Below are positions 11,936-21,655 of a stretch of DNA of 41,738 bases, piece after piece. The stretch comes from Carex sylvatica (Eukaryota; Streptophyta; Magnoliopsida; Poales; Cyperaceae). How positions within the stretch are numbered: the first letter of the stretch is position 1; every line of letters starts with the position of its first letter. The notes beneath the pieces were generated by a model. The model was not told the origin of the DNA. It was given only the letters and a program-made list of their open reading frames with translations, and made no database searches. The stretch lies in contig CAXKVR010000210.1 in the NCBI GenBank assembly GCA_964058845.1, forward strand, positions 1 through 41,738, read 5' to 3'. Both the position numbers and the translations under genes were made by a program.

Positions 11936-12308
11936 ATGTATTTCTCAATTTCAAAGATGATCAAGGAAACTTTCACGAGAATATAAGCCAGGACCCGAAA
12001 GGATTGCTAAGCATGTATAACGCAGGGTATCTTGCGACTCCTGGTGAGGAAATACTTGTTGATGCAATTTCTTTTGCTAGGGGCCATCTCTCATTAATGC
12101 TTGATGATTTGAGATCCCCACTAAAGAAACAAGTATTGCGCGCACTCAAGATGCCGTTGCATAAGATGTTGGTGAGAGTGGAGGCAAGGTTTTATATTGA
12201 AGAATATGATGAGGAGGAAAGCCGAAATGAAATATTACTTGAGCTTGCAAAATTGGACTTTAATACATGCCAAACTCTTCATTTAGAAGAGATGAAGACT
12301 CTTTCTCT
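11936..12308 (+). other. TPS exon 3
   Basis: Acceptor ATTTACAG. Reads (D)VFLNFKDDQGNFHENISQD, GLLSMYNAGYLATPGEEILV, PLHKMLVRVEARFYIEEY and LAKLDFNTCQTLHLEEMKTL, then donor GTGAGT. Begins with two bases of a split codon, the canonical phase for this intron. Confidence 0.88.
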
Positions 12309-12564
12309 GTGAGTTCAATATATAGTCCTTGTAAAACTATTCAATATGGAGTAGACTAGAATCTGTTTTATCACAATGGAAATAATTGCTTACGGCCAAT
12401 GGGGAATTTGGGATAACTATATCCATGGACTTACCCACGGAATTAGACATTTCCTTAGCCACGGTTTTAAACTAGATGCATATATTTAAGCTGCAAATTA
12501 CTTTAGATTAAACTTCACAAATGAGACCTACCAATACATGCATGCGTATATATATGAATGTGTG

Positions 12565-12568
12565 TGTG

Positions 12569-12606
<38 letters not shown>
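12565..12606. repeat. (TA)n microsatellite in TPS intron 3
   Basis: About sixteen TA dinucleotides, directly before the MITE-like segment. Confidence 0.9.
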
Positions 12607-12608
<2 letters not shown>

Positions 12609-12624
12609 GGGGTTGTTGTTGTTG

Positions 12625-12933
12625 GGGGGTTGTTACTCTACTTCCATAAGCATATGAAAGCATATGCTTATAAGTTATTTTTACGTTTTTAAAGTCTAAA
12701 TAGTCTATTTGAAGTGCTCAATATGTATTTTATATTAGAAAGTGCTTGGAGACCAAATTTTACATTTTTTTAAAATTCTTTTACTATTTTTGGAATTTTT
12801 CAAAACATTGTTTTTAGATTTTTTTTACTTATGGACTTATATGTCTTCAAAGATGGCATCTTTTTGGTCCAAAAACAAAAATCCAAATAAGAATATGTCC
12901 TCCTATGCTTATATAAGTAGAGTAGCCAACCTC
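12625..12933. mobile_element. Foldback MITE relative in TPS intron 3
   Basis: The left end reads GGGGTTGTTACTCTACTT and the right end AAGTAGAGTAGCCAACCTC, an imperfect inverted repeat. Inside are GCATATGCTTATAAGTTATT and GTGCTTGGAGACCAAATTTT, both shared with the foldback MITEs at 36731-37573. This copy is more diverged and its two arms no longer pair well in the middle. Confidence 0.65.
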
Positions 12934-13127
12934 CCTATATATATAAGTCCATAGTGTCTTTACAATGTAAACCTACGTGCTTAATAAGCTTAGATACAAC
13001 CAAACATACTTTCTTAGTTAAATATATAGTGTTTCATTTCATTATTACTAAACGGTTTCACTAAAGTTTCAATATCTATTAGTGAACATAGATTATTAAT
13101 ACAGATATGGTTATATACATGTTGCAG

Positions 13128-13352
13128 ATGGTGGACGAACCTAAATATTGGCGAGAATCTAAAATATTCACGGGAGCGTTTATTAGAGGTATATATCATT
13201 TGGTGTTGCGGACAATATTTTGAGGCCGATCAGTATAGCCGTGCACGGAAAATCATTGCCAAGTTGTATGCATTGCTAGGACCTATTGATGACACTTTTG
13301 ATGTGTACGGCACATATGAAGAATGCAAGCTTCTAAATGAGGCAATACAGAG
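13128..13352 (+). other. TPS exon 4 with DDxxD motif and GC donor
   Basis: Acceptor GTTGCAG. Reads WWTNLNIGENLKYSRERLLE, QYFEADQYSRARKIIAKLYA and GPIDDTFDVYGTYEECKLL, ending AIQ plus AG. The donor is AG/GCAAGT, a GC-AG intron; the next exon supplies G-TGG-GAT, giving RWDEKAVDL as expected in the family. Confidence 0.9.
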
Positions 13353-14249
13353 GCAAGTTATATATATATATATTTTACCTGTGATATGTTTTCTTCATTA
13401 GTTAAAATTAATGAACTGTAATCTGAGTACTATATATATTGTTGTCCAATGGTGATATTCTAATTAACAGAAACATATCGTTCAAATGACTCTAGCGGAA
13501 TGTATTTTATAATTAGTTGCTGAAATTATAATGGTAACCAAAATTTTCTTTTGAAGGATCTCTCAGACCTAAACCAAAGTTAGAACTTGGTCAGATTTAG
13601 ATCGGGATGAAGATGAGAATCACATCTGCACTTAATTGATAAAGATAATATCATCCGTATGAAAAGTTGTTGTTATTGGAACTAACAAACAGTGGGATAT
13701 GTAAGAAAGAGAAGCTAGACTCCTTAACTCCAAAAAAAAAAAAAAAGTCAAGGAAGAACATCCACCCCCCTCAACGTTTTTGTTAAAAAAAAAGAGAGAG
13801 GAAAAACTAGCTATATTTCAAATTGCACAGTTTCGTTATGATGAAAAATGACTAAGAATAATATCCCCAATTGTTATATATTTATTGCTAGGTAGCATGT
13901 GCTGGAAGAAAATTTTGATAACACAAAATGAACACGTGAAAAAACTAGTTTTTATTGATATAGAGATAAATCTTCACAAGTATTTTTGTGAAAAAGGAGA
14001 AAAAAATCCAATGTTTTTTTCCGTTAAGTAAAAAATATAGATGTTTTATTTTATAAATATAAAAAAATCATTATATATATTTAGGATAAGCTTGCATATT
14101 TGTCATCATAAATTTTTGTTATTTAGTGAAACTAATGGTCTGAGAGTTGTCATCGTAAGTTTTTTTTGGAGATGCTTCATAATTAACTTGCGGAAACATT
14201 ATATATATTTAGTGAAACTAATGTCAGTACTGGGATCACTTGCTTGCAG

Positions 14250-14381
14250 GTGGGATGAAAAGGCAGTGGATTTACCGATGTACTTGAGGAACTTATGTCA
14301 CCAATTCATTAGACGGTTAATAGTTTTGAGGATGAATTAGAGCCTAGTGAGAAGTACCGTTTGCCGTACATTATCAAGTCG
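14250..14381 (+). other. TPS exon 5 with frameshift
   Basis: Reads (R)WDEKAVDLPMYLRNLCHQFI and then loses frame near 14311-14315. In the next frame it continues TVNSFEDELEPSEKYRLPYI and ends IKS at a GTATGA donor. Confidence 0.85.
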
Positions 14382-14635
14382 GTATGATACCATGTTTTTC
14401 GCATTATAGCGAACTCTGCATATTTATATTATTTATTTATATGGATTAATAATAATTATAAGTAACATATCAAGTTGAAAATTTTTAGAAGTACTGCAGA
14501 ATCTAGAGGTGTTATTTTTTTTAAATTGAACATGTATACTTTCTGTTTGATAATTAATTTCATCTTCACTTTTCGAATATATATCTTATTTTCTGGATTT
14601 TAAAGTTGTAATTCATTTTACATTTATATAAATAG

Positions 14636-14887
14636 GTTCAGACACTTATTGATGCTTACATGCAAGAAATGGAGTGGCGTGTGAGTGGGTATGTACCATT
14701 CTTCCATGAGCGCAAAAAAACCTCATTAGACGAACAAGTTGGCATGTTTGCGGTTGGTTTTCCTTTGTTAGGAACTCCAGGAGAAGTCATCACCAAAGAG
14801 GTCTTTCAGTGGCTCTATACTCTCCCAGATGTCACCGTGGATTGCACGAGAATTGGTAGATACATCGACGAAATAATAGGTCATGAG
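14636..14887 (+). other. TPS exon 6
   Basis: Acceptor AAATAG. Reads VQTLIDAYMQEMEWRVSGYV, GFPLLGTPGEVITKEVFQWL and RIGRYIDEIIGHE, then GTACCA. Length 252 nt agrees with about 249 nt usual for this exon. Confidence 0.88.
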
Positions 14888-15260
14888 GTACCAAAATGAC
14901 CTAATTATATTAAAGATGATTTAGTAATTGATTTGGTGTGCTATAAATTGAAAAGTCATTTGGTATACTACCAGCAGCTGAGAAAGAGTAGGAAATATAT
15001 TTTCATTTTGTTGTTTGGTTATATATTGCTTTTAATATTTCAGACTCAATTGCTCTAGTCGAATTAGACATAAATATATATAGTCTCGTAGGAACAAACT
15101 GATCATCTACCACAGATCAAATATTTAAGAATCCAGAAAAGGGATTCATGATTTATGGTAAGAACAAAAATGAAGCTATTGGAAAATTGAATGCATTGAT
15201 TAAAAAAAACTAATGTTTTTACTAAGTAATAGTTCTAGCTTCACAATTTGATGCTTGCAG

Positions 15261-15554
15261 CGTGAGATGAAGTCCGGGCAAGGGTCAACAACATTTGAGT
15301 GCTACAAAATCGAACATAAATTAACAAATGAAGAAACAACTGCGAAATTCCAGTCGCTTTGCGAGGATGCATGGAAGAGAGTAAACCAGGCATGCCTTCA
15401 CCCAGCTGATGTTCCCATGACAGTATATGAGATACTTGTTAATAGTTGCAGACAAATGGAGACCTTTTATGTTTACTTCAATGATGCATATAACAAACCC
15501 AGCAATATGAAAAAATTAAGTTCTCTGCTTCTGCTGGAACCCTTCGCTCTTTAA
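15261..15554 (+). other. TPS exon 7 (terminal)
   Basis: Acceptor GATGCTTGCAG. Reads REMKSGQGSTTFECYKIEH, FQSLCEDAWKRVNQACLHPA and KKLSSLLLLEPFAL, then TAA. It matches the C-terminal helical region of TPS-a enzymes; the usual RGH/RGQ after the second metal motif is SGQ here. Confidence 0.88.
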
Positions 15555-16569
15555 ATGAGTCAACCGCATGCTATTACCAGCCTGGATGACTCTCATGCAG
15601 AGAATGAAATAAATAGGTTATTTGCTAGTAGTTGTTAAAGAATAAACTCAAACACAGTCAGATTTTGAGGCAATATTAAATGTGAAGTTGAAGGGTGTAG
15701 GTCATCCTGGGCATATTAATTCTGTTTTTGACTTGTTTTCTAGTCTAGTTTCAGTTGGTTCTGGTATTAAGTCGTTTGGAGTTCTCTATAAAAAGTCAAG
15801 GCAGTTTTAGTAACCAAGTGTCTGGTTTAAGTGTTGTTGTTTAGAATTCTGTTTTACATTTATTCTTGTACGAATTTTAAGGGTTTATTTTAATGGTAAG
15901 AGTTTATTAATAGAGTTGTATTCTGTTATGGATGTAAGAGAAGAAAATATATATGTTCAAGAATTAATAGAAAGAAATTGTATTCTTGTTTCTCTTTCTT
16001 AAAAATTATTTTGATTTTCTCAGTAGCTACGTCTTATATGTACTCTATACTTGTATATGCTAAGTTAACTTTAACGGATAATAGACAAATAATAAATAAT
16101 TATTAGATAATTTGATAATTTGTATAATTTGTATAATTGTGGGGTGCAAAAATGTTATATGTTCAGACCTCGGATGTTTCCCTTTTGATATTATACCTGC
16201 CTCTTAGAAATTGGGAGAGAGGGAAGGCCTCATGGAGACATGGGAGCTTTGAACGTTTTGGCTTCTTTTGGGTTCATCCTTGATGGCCTACTTTTCATGA
16301 TTAGTTGCCAAGAGATTTTATTGATTGTGGAGACATTTAACTTTTGACAGATGCAAGACCTGCCGTTAATTATATCAATAGACTTTTCAGGTCTTATTGA
16401 AAACCTCATTACAGAATTTGGGCCTATTGTCAAAGGGAACATAATAGTAAAGCTAAGGGGGTGGGCGGAGGGGGCTCAAGTGTAAATATTGGTCGTGTTC
16501 CATTGGTTTTCATAGGTGTGTGTTTAAATATGCCATGATGCATGCATGATATGGGAAATATGGCATTCT
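15555..16569. other. Downstream of terpene synthase, nothing recognised
   Basis: The first few hundred bases may be the old 3-prime UTR. The stretch at 16206-16500 is less AT-rich and may be an old transposon piece, but no motif could be assigned. Confidence 0.35.
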
Positions 16570-16873
16570 ATTCAATCCTATGTTACCCGGATACTTCATA
16601 TAAGACCGCATACCTGTATCAGATACCGATGCGCGTCCGATACGTATCCGATACGCCAGTTGGCGTATCCGTTGACTTCAGATACGGTCTCCTATATGGC
16701 TGTCTGTATGGGGTACGGTGTGGATACGGCGGGATACGTTATTTTCCGCTATGGAGTTTCTGATTTTTGTTCCTAACAGCCGATACACCCATTGGCCCAA
16801 TGGGCCATAGCATGTACAATTATTTTTGTTCCGCTCTTGAGTTCTCTTTGGAATAATTGAGAATAGTTTTAGT

Positions 16874-17310
16874 TAGGGGTGTTCAAACGATTCGGTTTAA
16901 TCAGTTTTGGATCAAATCAAATTAGTTCGGTTTAAACGGTTCAGTTATTTCAGTTTATTGGATCAGTTTGGTTGGCTTTTCAAAACCAAATTATAACTTC
17001 GGTTCGGTTCGGTTTGAAAATTTTCAAAACCGAAATAACCGAACCGACCGAACTTTCATATAATATGAATTTGGTCCGAACCACCCCGGTTTATTTCTTA
17101 ATCAATTGTTTTAAATACTTGATTTATTTCTAAATATCTTAGTTTATTTCTTAATACTCCGGATTATTTCTTAATATACTTCGGTTTATTATAAATCAAT
17201 TGATTTAAATAAAAAAAAATAATATATTTCGGTTTGAACCAAACAAACTGAAATAAAACTTTGGTTCAGTTCGGTTGCAATGCTAATTTGGTTCTCCGAA
17301 TCGAACCCAA
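16874..17310. mobile_element. Second hAT-type sequence nested inside the first
   Basis: TTAGGGGTGTTCAAACGATT is the kind of TAGGG-terminus seen on many plant hAT elements, and is followed by dense CGGTTCGGTTTGAA / AACCGAACC motifs in both orientations. I find no matching right terminus (expected GAACACCCCTA), so this piece is truncated or its right end has been lost. Confidence 0.6.
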
Positions 17311-17368
17311 GTCTTTTAAGTTGAGAGTCAAAATACTTAACCACTGCACTAGACCATCATTTGTGTTA
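17300..17368 (-). repeat. tRNA-like segment inside the nested hAT region
   Basis: On the minus strand this reads GGTCTAGTGCAGTGGTTAAG, an anticodon-arm-like stretch with CTCAACTTAAAAG, then GGGTTCGATTCG (B-box match). It has the order of a Leu/Ser-type tRNA body but lacks a convincing acceptor stem, so it is a tRNA-derived repeat and not a called tRNA. Confidence 0.5.
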
Positions 17369-17594
17369 TGTGTTTGTAATTATTGTATTTAATTTATACT
17401 TTGGTTAAAACTTTTTTTTTTTTTACAAATTTAGTTTAGGTTATGATTATGATTAATTCAAATATTATAATTAAAATAATAAAAAATATTATATATAATA
17501 GACGTATCGTATCCTAGATTTTTTAAAATTTTCGTATCACCGTATCTGTATCATATCCGATACAATACCCGTGCCCGTATACATGGATTCAATC

Positions 17595-18308
17595 AATGCA
17601 TAGGTATGTTAAATTATTTATTTATTCCTCATTAAATTGAAGGGTGTAGGTCTAGTTTAAAGACTTTGCGGTCTTTTCTAGTTTAGGGACATTGGAATCC
17701 ATGAGGTTCAAACGGAGGGATACTTTGGTCATTTGGGATTTTGATCATTCTTTGGTCATGTTTTTGGCATCAAGTCAAAAGTAAACAAGTCATTTAAAAG
17801 TTAACCACGTTGGATAACAAAGTCATTATTGGGTTAAGGCTCAATGCAGGGGCAATTTGGTTTTTTGGTAGCTTGGATTGATTTAAATTATATAAGAATT
17901 CGCTTTGAGTCATGTAGAATTGAATTTGGGTTGATTTGGGATTAACTTCAGTTGATTTGAACTTAGAATGAGAAAGTTAATGGTAAAATTAATGACTTGG
18001 TAGGGCATTTTTGTGAGCATTTTAATAGGCAATGGCCTCTGTGTAATTTTCTAAGAGATATGGGCTATAATTTGAGCTTTTAACAAGGTTATCTAAGTAA
18101 AATTGGAGCTTCAGGGGAGCAAGTTTGTGAGATTTTAAAGTGGCCAAGGGCTTGTTTGGAAACAATCAGGGGCTTTGCTTGTGCATTCTTCAAACTTCAG
18201 CATATGGCATGCAAAATAGGCTTGGGTTCCAATCGGAGTTCAACTCAACTTCGATTGATTAAGTTTGGCATAATCAGGTAGGCTTTGAACACAGACAAAG
18301 GGGACCCG
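17595..18308. other. Intergenic, nothing recognised
   Basis: No coding frame or terminus found. The sequence is the pre-insertion host site of the LTR element and, judging by low AT content and short frames, may be an older retrotransposon remnant. Confidence 0.3.
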
Positions 18309-18313
18309 CATTG

Positions 18314-18797
18314 TGTCAGATACTGGGCTCAATTTAGGTATTATCGGGTCTAATTTTGACATGGTAAAGGCGAATGAAGGAAATGATCAGTCGGGCATAG
18401 AAGGCAGCGATCAGGGCAGCACTCATTTAAAGGAGCTGTCGCTGAGAAACGGGGTCCGCTCCGATTAAAACAAAATGACCGCGAAATAAAGAAAGACGCT
18501 GACAAGAGGGTCCAAGCGTCAGAAACAATAGAGTTAGTTGAGTTGTCAGCTCATGACGCAATTGAATCATTTTTTCCATAGAAATCTGTAATTCTCCTTT
18601 CTTTCGCATCGCCTATATAAGGCAAATACTTGTAACAGACTATCATGTGAAATAAAATCCCAATTTTGTGTCAATTTTTCATTTTTCCTCTTTCGCCATT
18701 GATCTGAGCTCAAGCTCAGATCTTGATCGCTCGTCCAAGCAGCTGTCAGTGGCTCAATTGCGAGTGAATTAGAGATCATCAGATCGTGTATCTGACA
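18314..18797 (+). repeat. 5-prime LTR
   Basis: 484 bp, with a TATA-like CCTATATAAGG at about 18611-18621 and AATAAA at about 18650. It has a segment (about 18494-18559, GCTGACAAGAGG to AGCTCATGAC) absent from the 3-prime LTR. Confidence 0.95.
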
Positions 18798-18799
18798 GG

Positions 18800-18811
18800 T
18801 GGTATCAGAGC
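18800..18811 (+). promoter_or_regulatory. Primer-binding site (tRNA-iMet)
   Basis: TGGTATCAGAGC lies two bases after the LTR and matches the 3-prime end of plant initiator methionine tRNA, the usual primer for this class. Confidence 0.92.
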
Positions 18812-18863
18812 ACTAAGATCACAGTTGGGGAAATCACGCTCCAAGAAATTCAAGAACGCGGCA

Positions 18864-21508
18864 ATGGCCGGTCGAACTCGTAGTTCAGCTTCTCTAGACG
18901 ATGAGTACCAGCAAGATCTTGAATGTATCAATGAGAGAATCACAAAGCTTGAATTGAAATCTGAAGCATCTCAGAAGGAGATGAGATCAAAGATCGACGA
19001 GAATCACAGTAATGTGATGCGAGTGCTGGACATTCTAATGGAGCGAAGTCATAATGAGACTGGGGATCACAGTGGAGCTGTGAATGATGAGAATAGGCAG
19101 TAGAAACCTCCACTCGATCCATTTGAGACTGAAATGGAACAACCTGAGGATAACAACACAGATAAGCAGAAGGGCAAAGGTGATGCTCATGCTCCAAATC
19201 AAAGGTGTTTTATTCCTCGTTTAGACTTTCCTATATTTGATGGTGAGGATCCAGTTGACTGGATAGAAGAATGTGAGCAATATTTTGAACTGTATCAAAT
19301 CCCAGATATGCACAAAACCAGAATGGCAACCATGAATCTAACGGGTGATGCAAAAATCTGGTATAAGGCAGTTAAAAATACTAGGAAATTACCACCATGG
19401 CCTGATTTTATTAAGGAGGTGCTTGATTTCTTTGCTAAAACAAAAGGGAATCCAATTGATGAGTTCAAGAGGATTCATCAGCTAGGCAAGGTGGATGATT
19501 ATGCTAAAAGCTTTTTGAGAGCTAAGTCCAGACTAATTGGGAAGGGACATATTGATGCAACTGAGGAGTTTTATGTAGGGTGTTTTATCAGTGGGTTGAA
19601 AGAAGATATTAGGAACACCATTGAACTGTTTGATCCCATTTCTCTCAAAATTGCAATCAGGTATGCTAGGAAGATAAAAGTTGTGTTATGAGGGAGTAAG
19701 AGGTTTTCTGGCACAACCAAAAGCCATACTTACCAGCAACCTAGTCAAGAGTTCTTGAACCAAAGAGTCAATAGGACTAATGAAGGAGGAGGCAGAAGAT
19801 GGTCTGAAACCAGTGGGTCTAAGGGTAACAACAACAGTTTTAGACCTATAACCTTGGATGAGATGAGAGCAAAAGGGCTTTGTTTCAAATGTGGAGACAA
19901 GTATCAAATGGGGCATAAGTGTAGCAACAAGACCCTGAATGCTATGGATGTTGAAAGTGAGGAAGAAGAGACACAAGGAGAAGATGAAAAAAAAGATGAA
20001 GGTGTAGAAAGAGATGAGAAAATAGAACCTGGAGGTACTGAGGAGGAGGAGGTATATGCCACTATTTCTCTGTGTACTAAAGGAGATGTGAAGAATTCCA
20101 CTACATTAGTGTTCCAAGGGCAAATTGGTCAAATACCCATTGTGATTTTTGTTGATGGAGGCAGTACCCACTCTTTCATAAGCCCATCTCTACTTGAAGC
20201 CCTGCAGTTGAGGAAGAAAACAACACAGCCCATGCTGGTGAGAGTGGTTAATGGAGCAAGAATGACATCCACTGTCATTTGTTCTTAGCTGAACTTTCAG
20301 TGACAAGATACTGAGTTTGAAACTGATTTCATAGTATTGGATGTTCCTGGGTATGATGTGATTTTAGGGGTTGATTAGTTGTCAAAATTTAGGCCTGTTA
20401 CTACTGATTACCTAGAAGGCAGTATGAGATTCAATTACAAGGGCAAAAGAGCTTTCTTCAAAATGAAGGAGTTAACAGCTAAGTTGAAGCTGTGTAACCA
20501 AGTCATAGATGTCCAAAAAGAAAAGAAGAAGGGCAGCCAAGTGATTGTAGCACATCTGTTTAAAATGAGTGTTGAGAAAAACACAGGAGAGGCTCAAGTA
20601 CCAGCTGCTTTACAGCCAGTTTTGGAGGAGTTTGCACAGCTATTTCAAGAACCTAATGAATTGCTTCCAGTCAGAAAAATTGATCACAAAATTCCTTTAA
20701 AAGATGCTAATCAGGTGGTCAGCCTCAGACCTTACAGATTCTCTTTTTTTTTTCAGAAAAGGGAGATTGAGAAAATAGTAGAAGAACTATTGAAGAACTC
20801 TTTTATTTCACCCTCCACCAGTCCATTCTCTTCTCCTATTTTGCTGGTAAAAAAGAAAGACAACACATGGAGAATGTGTGTGGATTTCAGGAAACTCAAT
20901 GACAACACTGTCAAGAATAAATTTCCAATCTCAATATTTGATGATCTATTAGATAAGCTCAAGCATGCCACTGTGTTTTCAAAGCTGAACCTTAGAGCTG
21001 GCTATCACCATATTAGAATGAGTGAAGGTGATAAATACAAAACAACATTCAAAACTCATGCAGGGTTGTATGAGTTCAATGTTATGCCATTTGGTCTCAC
21101 AAATGCTCCAGCTACATTCCAAGCTCTCATGAACTCCATTTTTAAACCTTATCTCAGAAAATTCATACTTGTTTTTTTTTATGATATCTTGATCTATAGT
21201 GTGAACCATGAGCTACATGTTGAACATCTGCGGCAAACCTTTCAAATCCTAAAAGAGAACCAGCTGTTGGTGAAGAAGAGCAAATGTGAATTTGGTGTGG
21301 AGAGCATTGAATACCTAGGGTTTGTAATAACTAAAGGTAGTGTAGCTACTGATCAGAAGAAAATTGAAGCTATGGTGAGATGGCTTGTGCCAAATTCAGT
21401 CAAAGAATTAAGGGGGTTCCTTAGCCTAACTGGATATTATAGAAAGTTTGTGCAAGGGTATGGCATCATCTCAAAACCTCTTACTGACATGTTGAAGAAG
21501 GATGATTA
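18864..21508 (+). pseudogene. gypsy gag-pol polyprotein remnant (gag, protease, RT)
   Basis: All parts lie in one frame, interrupted by stops at 19101 (TAG), 19689 (TGA), 20286 (TAG), 20301 (TGA) and 20376 (TAG). The start is probably ATG 18864 (MAGRTRSSASLDDEY). Gag (about 19200-19690) reads FPIFDGEDPVDWIEECEQYF. A zinc knuckle CFKCGDKYQMGHKC follows at about 19884. Protease has VDGGSTHSFI at about 20152, with DGG where DSG/DTG is required. Reverse transcriptase (about 20700-21480) has WRMCVDFRKLN and MPFGLTNAPATFQALMN, but the active site reads VFFYDILIYS where gypsy has FFDD, so one catalytic Asp is Tyr. It stops at SKPLTDMLKKDD. Confidence 0.93.
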
Positions 21509-21511
21509 AAA

Positions 21512-21648
21512 GGAACAATGCAGCTTGTGCTCAGGTGCTCATTCACTGGAAAGGTGATGAAGAAGACGATGCCACTTGGGTGGATTATGCTAAAATAGCT
21601 AGACGATACCCCAATTTCATTGTTGAGGTCGAGAAACAGCTCAATAAG
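21512..21648 (+). pseudogene. Chromodomain tail of gypsy integrase
   Basis: Reads AQVLIHWKGDEEDDATWVDY then ARRYPNFIVEVEKQL, the C-terminal chromodomain of chromovirus integrase. It lies in a different frame from, and directly abuts, the RT remnant at about 21508, so RNase H, the integrase core and the zinc finger were lost in one deletion. Confidence 0.85.
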
Positions 21649-21655
21649 GGGGGAT
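21643..21655 (+). promoter_or_regulatory. Polypurine tract
   Basis: AATAAGGGGGGAT directly before the 3-prime LTR, the normal site for plus-strand priming. Confidence 0.88.

Larger units (their letters stand above)
9570..15554 (+). pseudogene. Terpene synthase (TPS-a-like, sesquiterpene type), seven exons, broken
   Basis: Seven exons match the plant class III terpene synthase layout: 9570-9707, 11374-11616, 11936-12308, 13128-13352, 14250-14381, 14636-14887, 15261-15554. Exon 1 starts at ATG 9570 and has RK-x8-W (RKFLNYEPTAW) with no plastid transit peptide, which suggests a cytosolic enzyme. Exon 4 carries RxR (SRERLLE) and an intact Mg-binding DDxxD (GPIDDTFDVYG). The second metal motif across exons 6-7 reads DEIIGHERE, with Glu replacing the usual second Asp. 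The protein ends LLLLEPFAL. Two lesions argue for a pseudogene. Exon 2 lacks the HGYxxS-like tail, so exons 2 and 3 do not join in frame. One base is missing near 14313 in exon 5, after which frame +1 continues as TVNSFEDELEPSEKYRLPYI. Sequencing error for either is possible. Confidence 0.9.
16578..17586. mobile_element. Non-autonomous hAT element, 1,009 bp
   Basis: ATTCAATC stands immediately on both sides (16570-16577 and 17587-17594), a perfect 8-bp target duplication. The left end CTATGTTACCCGGATAC resembles the reverse complement of the right end, CCATGTATACGGGCACGG. Subterminal regions are packed with GTATCCGATACG / CGTATCGGATAC motifs. The middle contains what looks like the left half of a second hAT (see 16874). 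No transposase frame. Confidence 0.9.

Noticed and set aside
17300..17368. Functional tRNA gene on the minus strand
   Set aside because: A-box and B-box order is tRNA-like, but no full acceptor stem pairs and it sits inside a transposon; better called tRNA-derived repeat.
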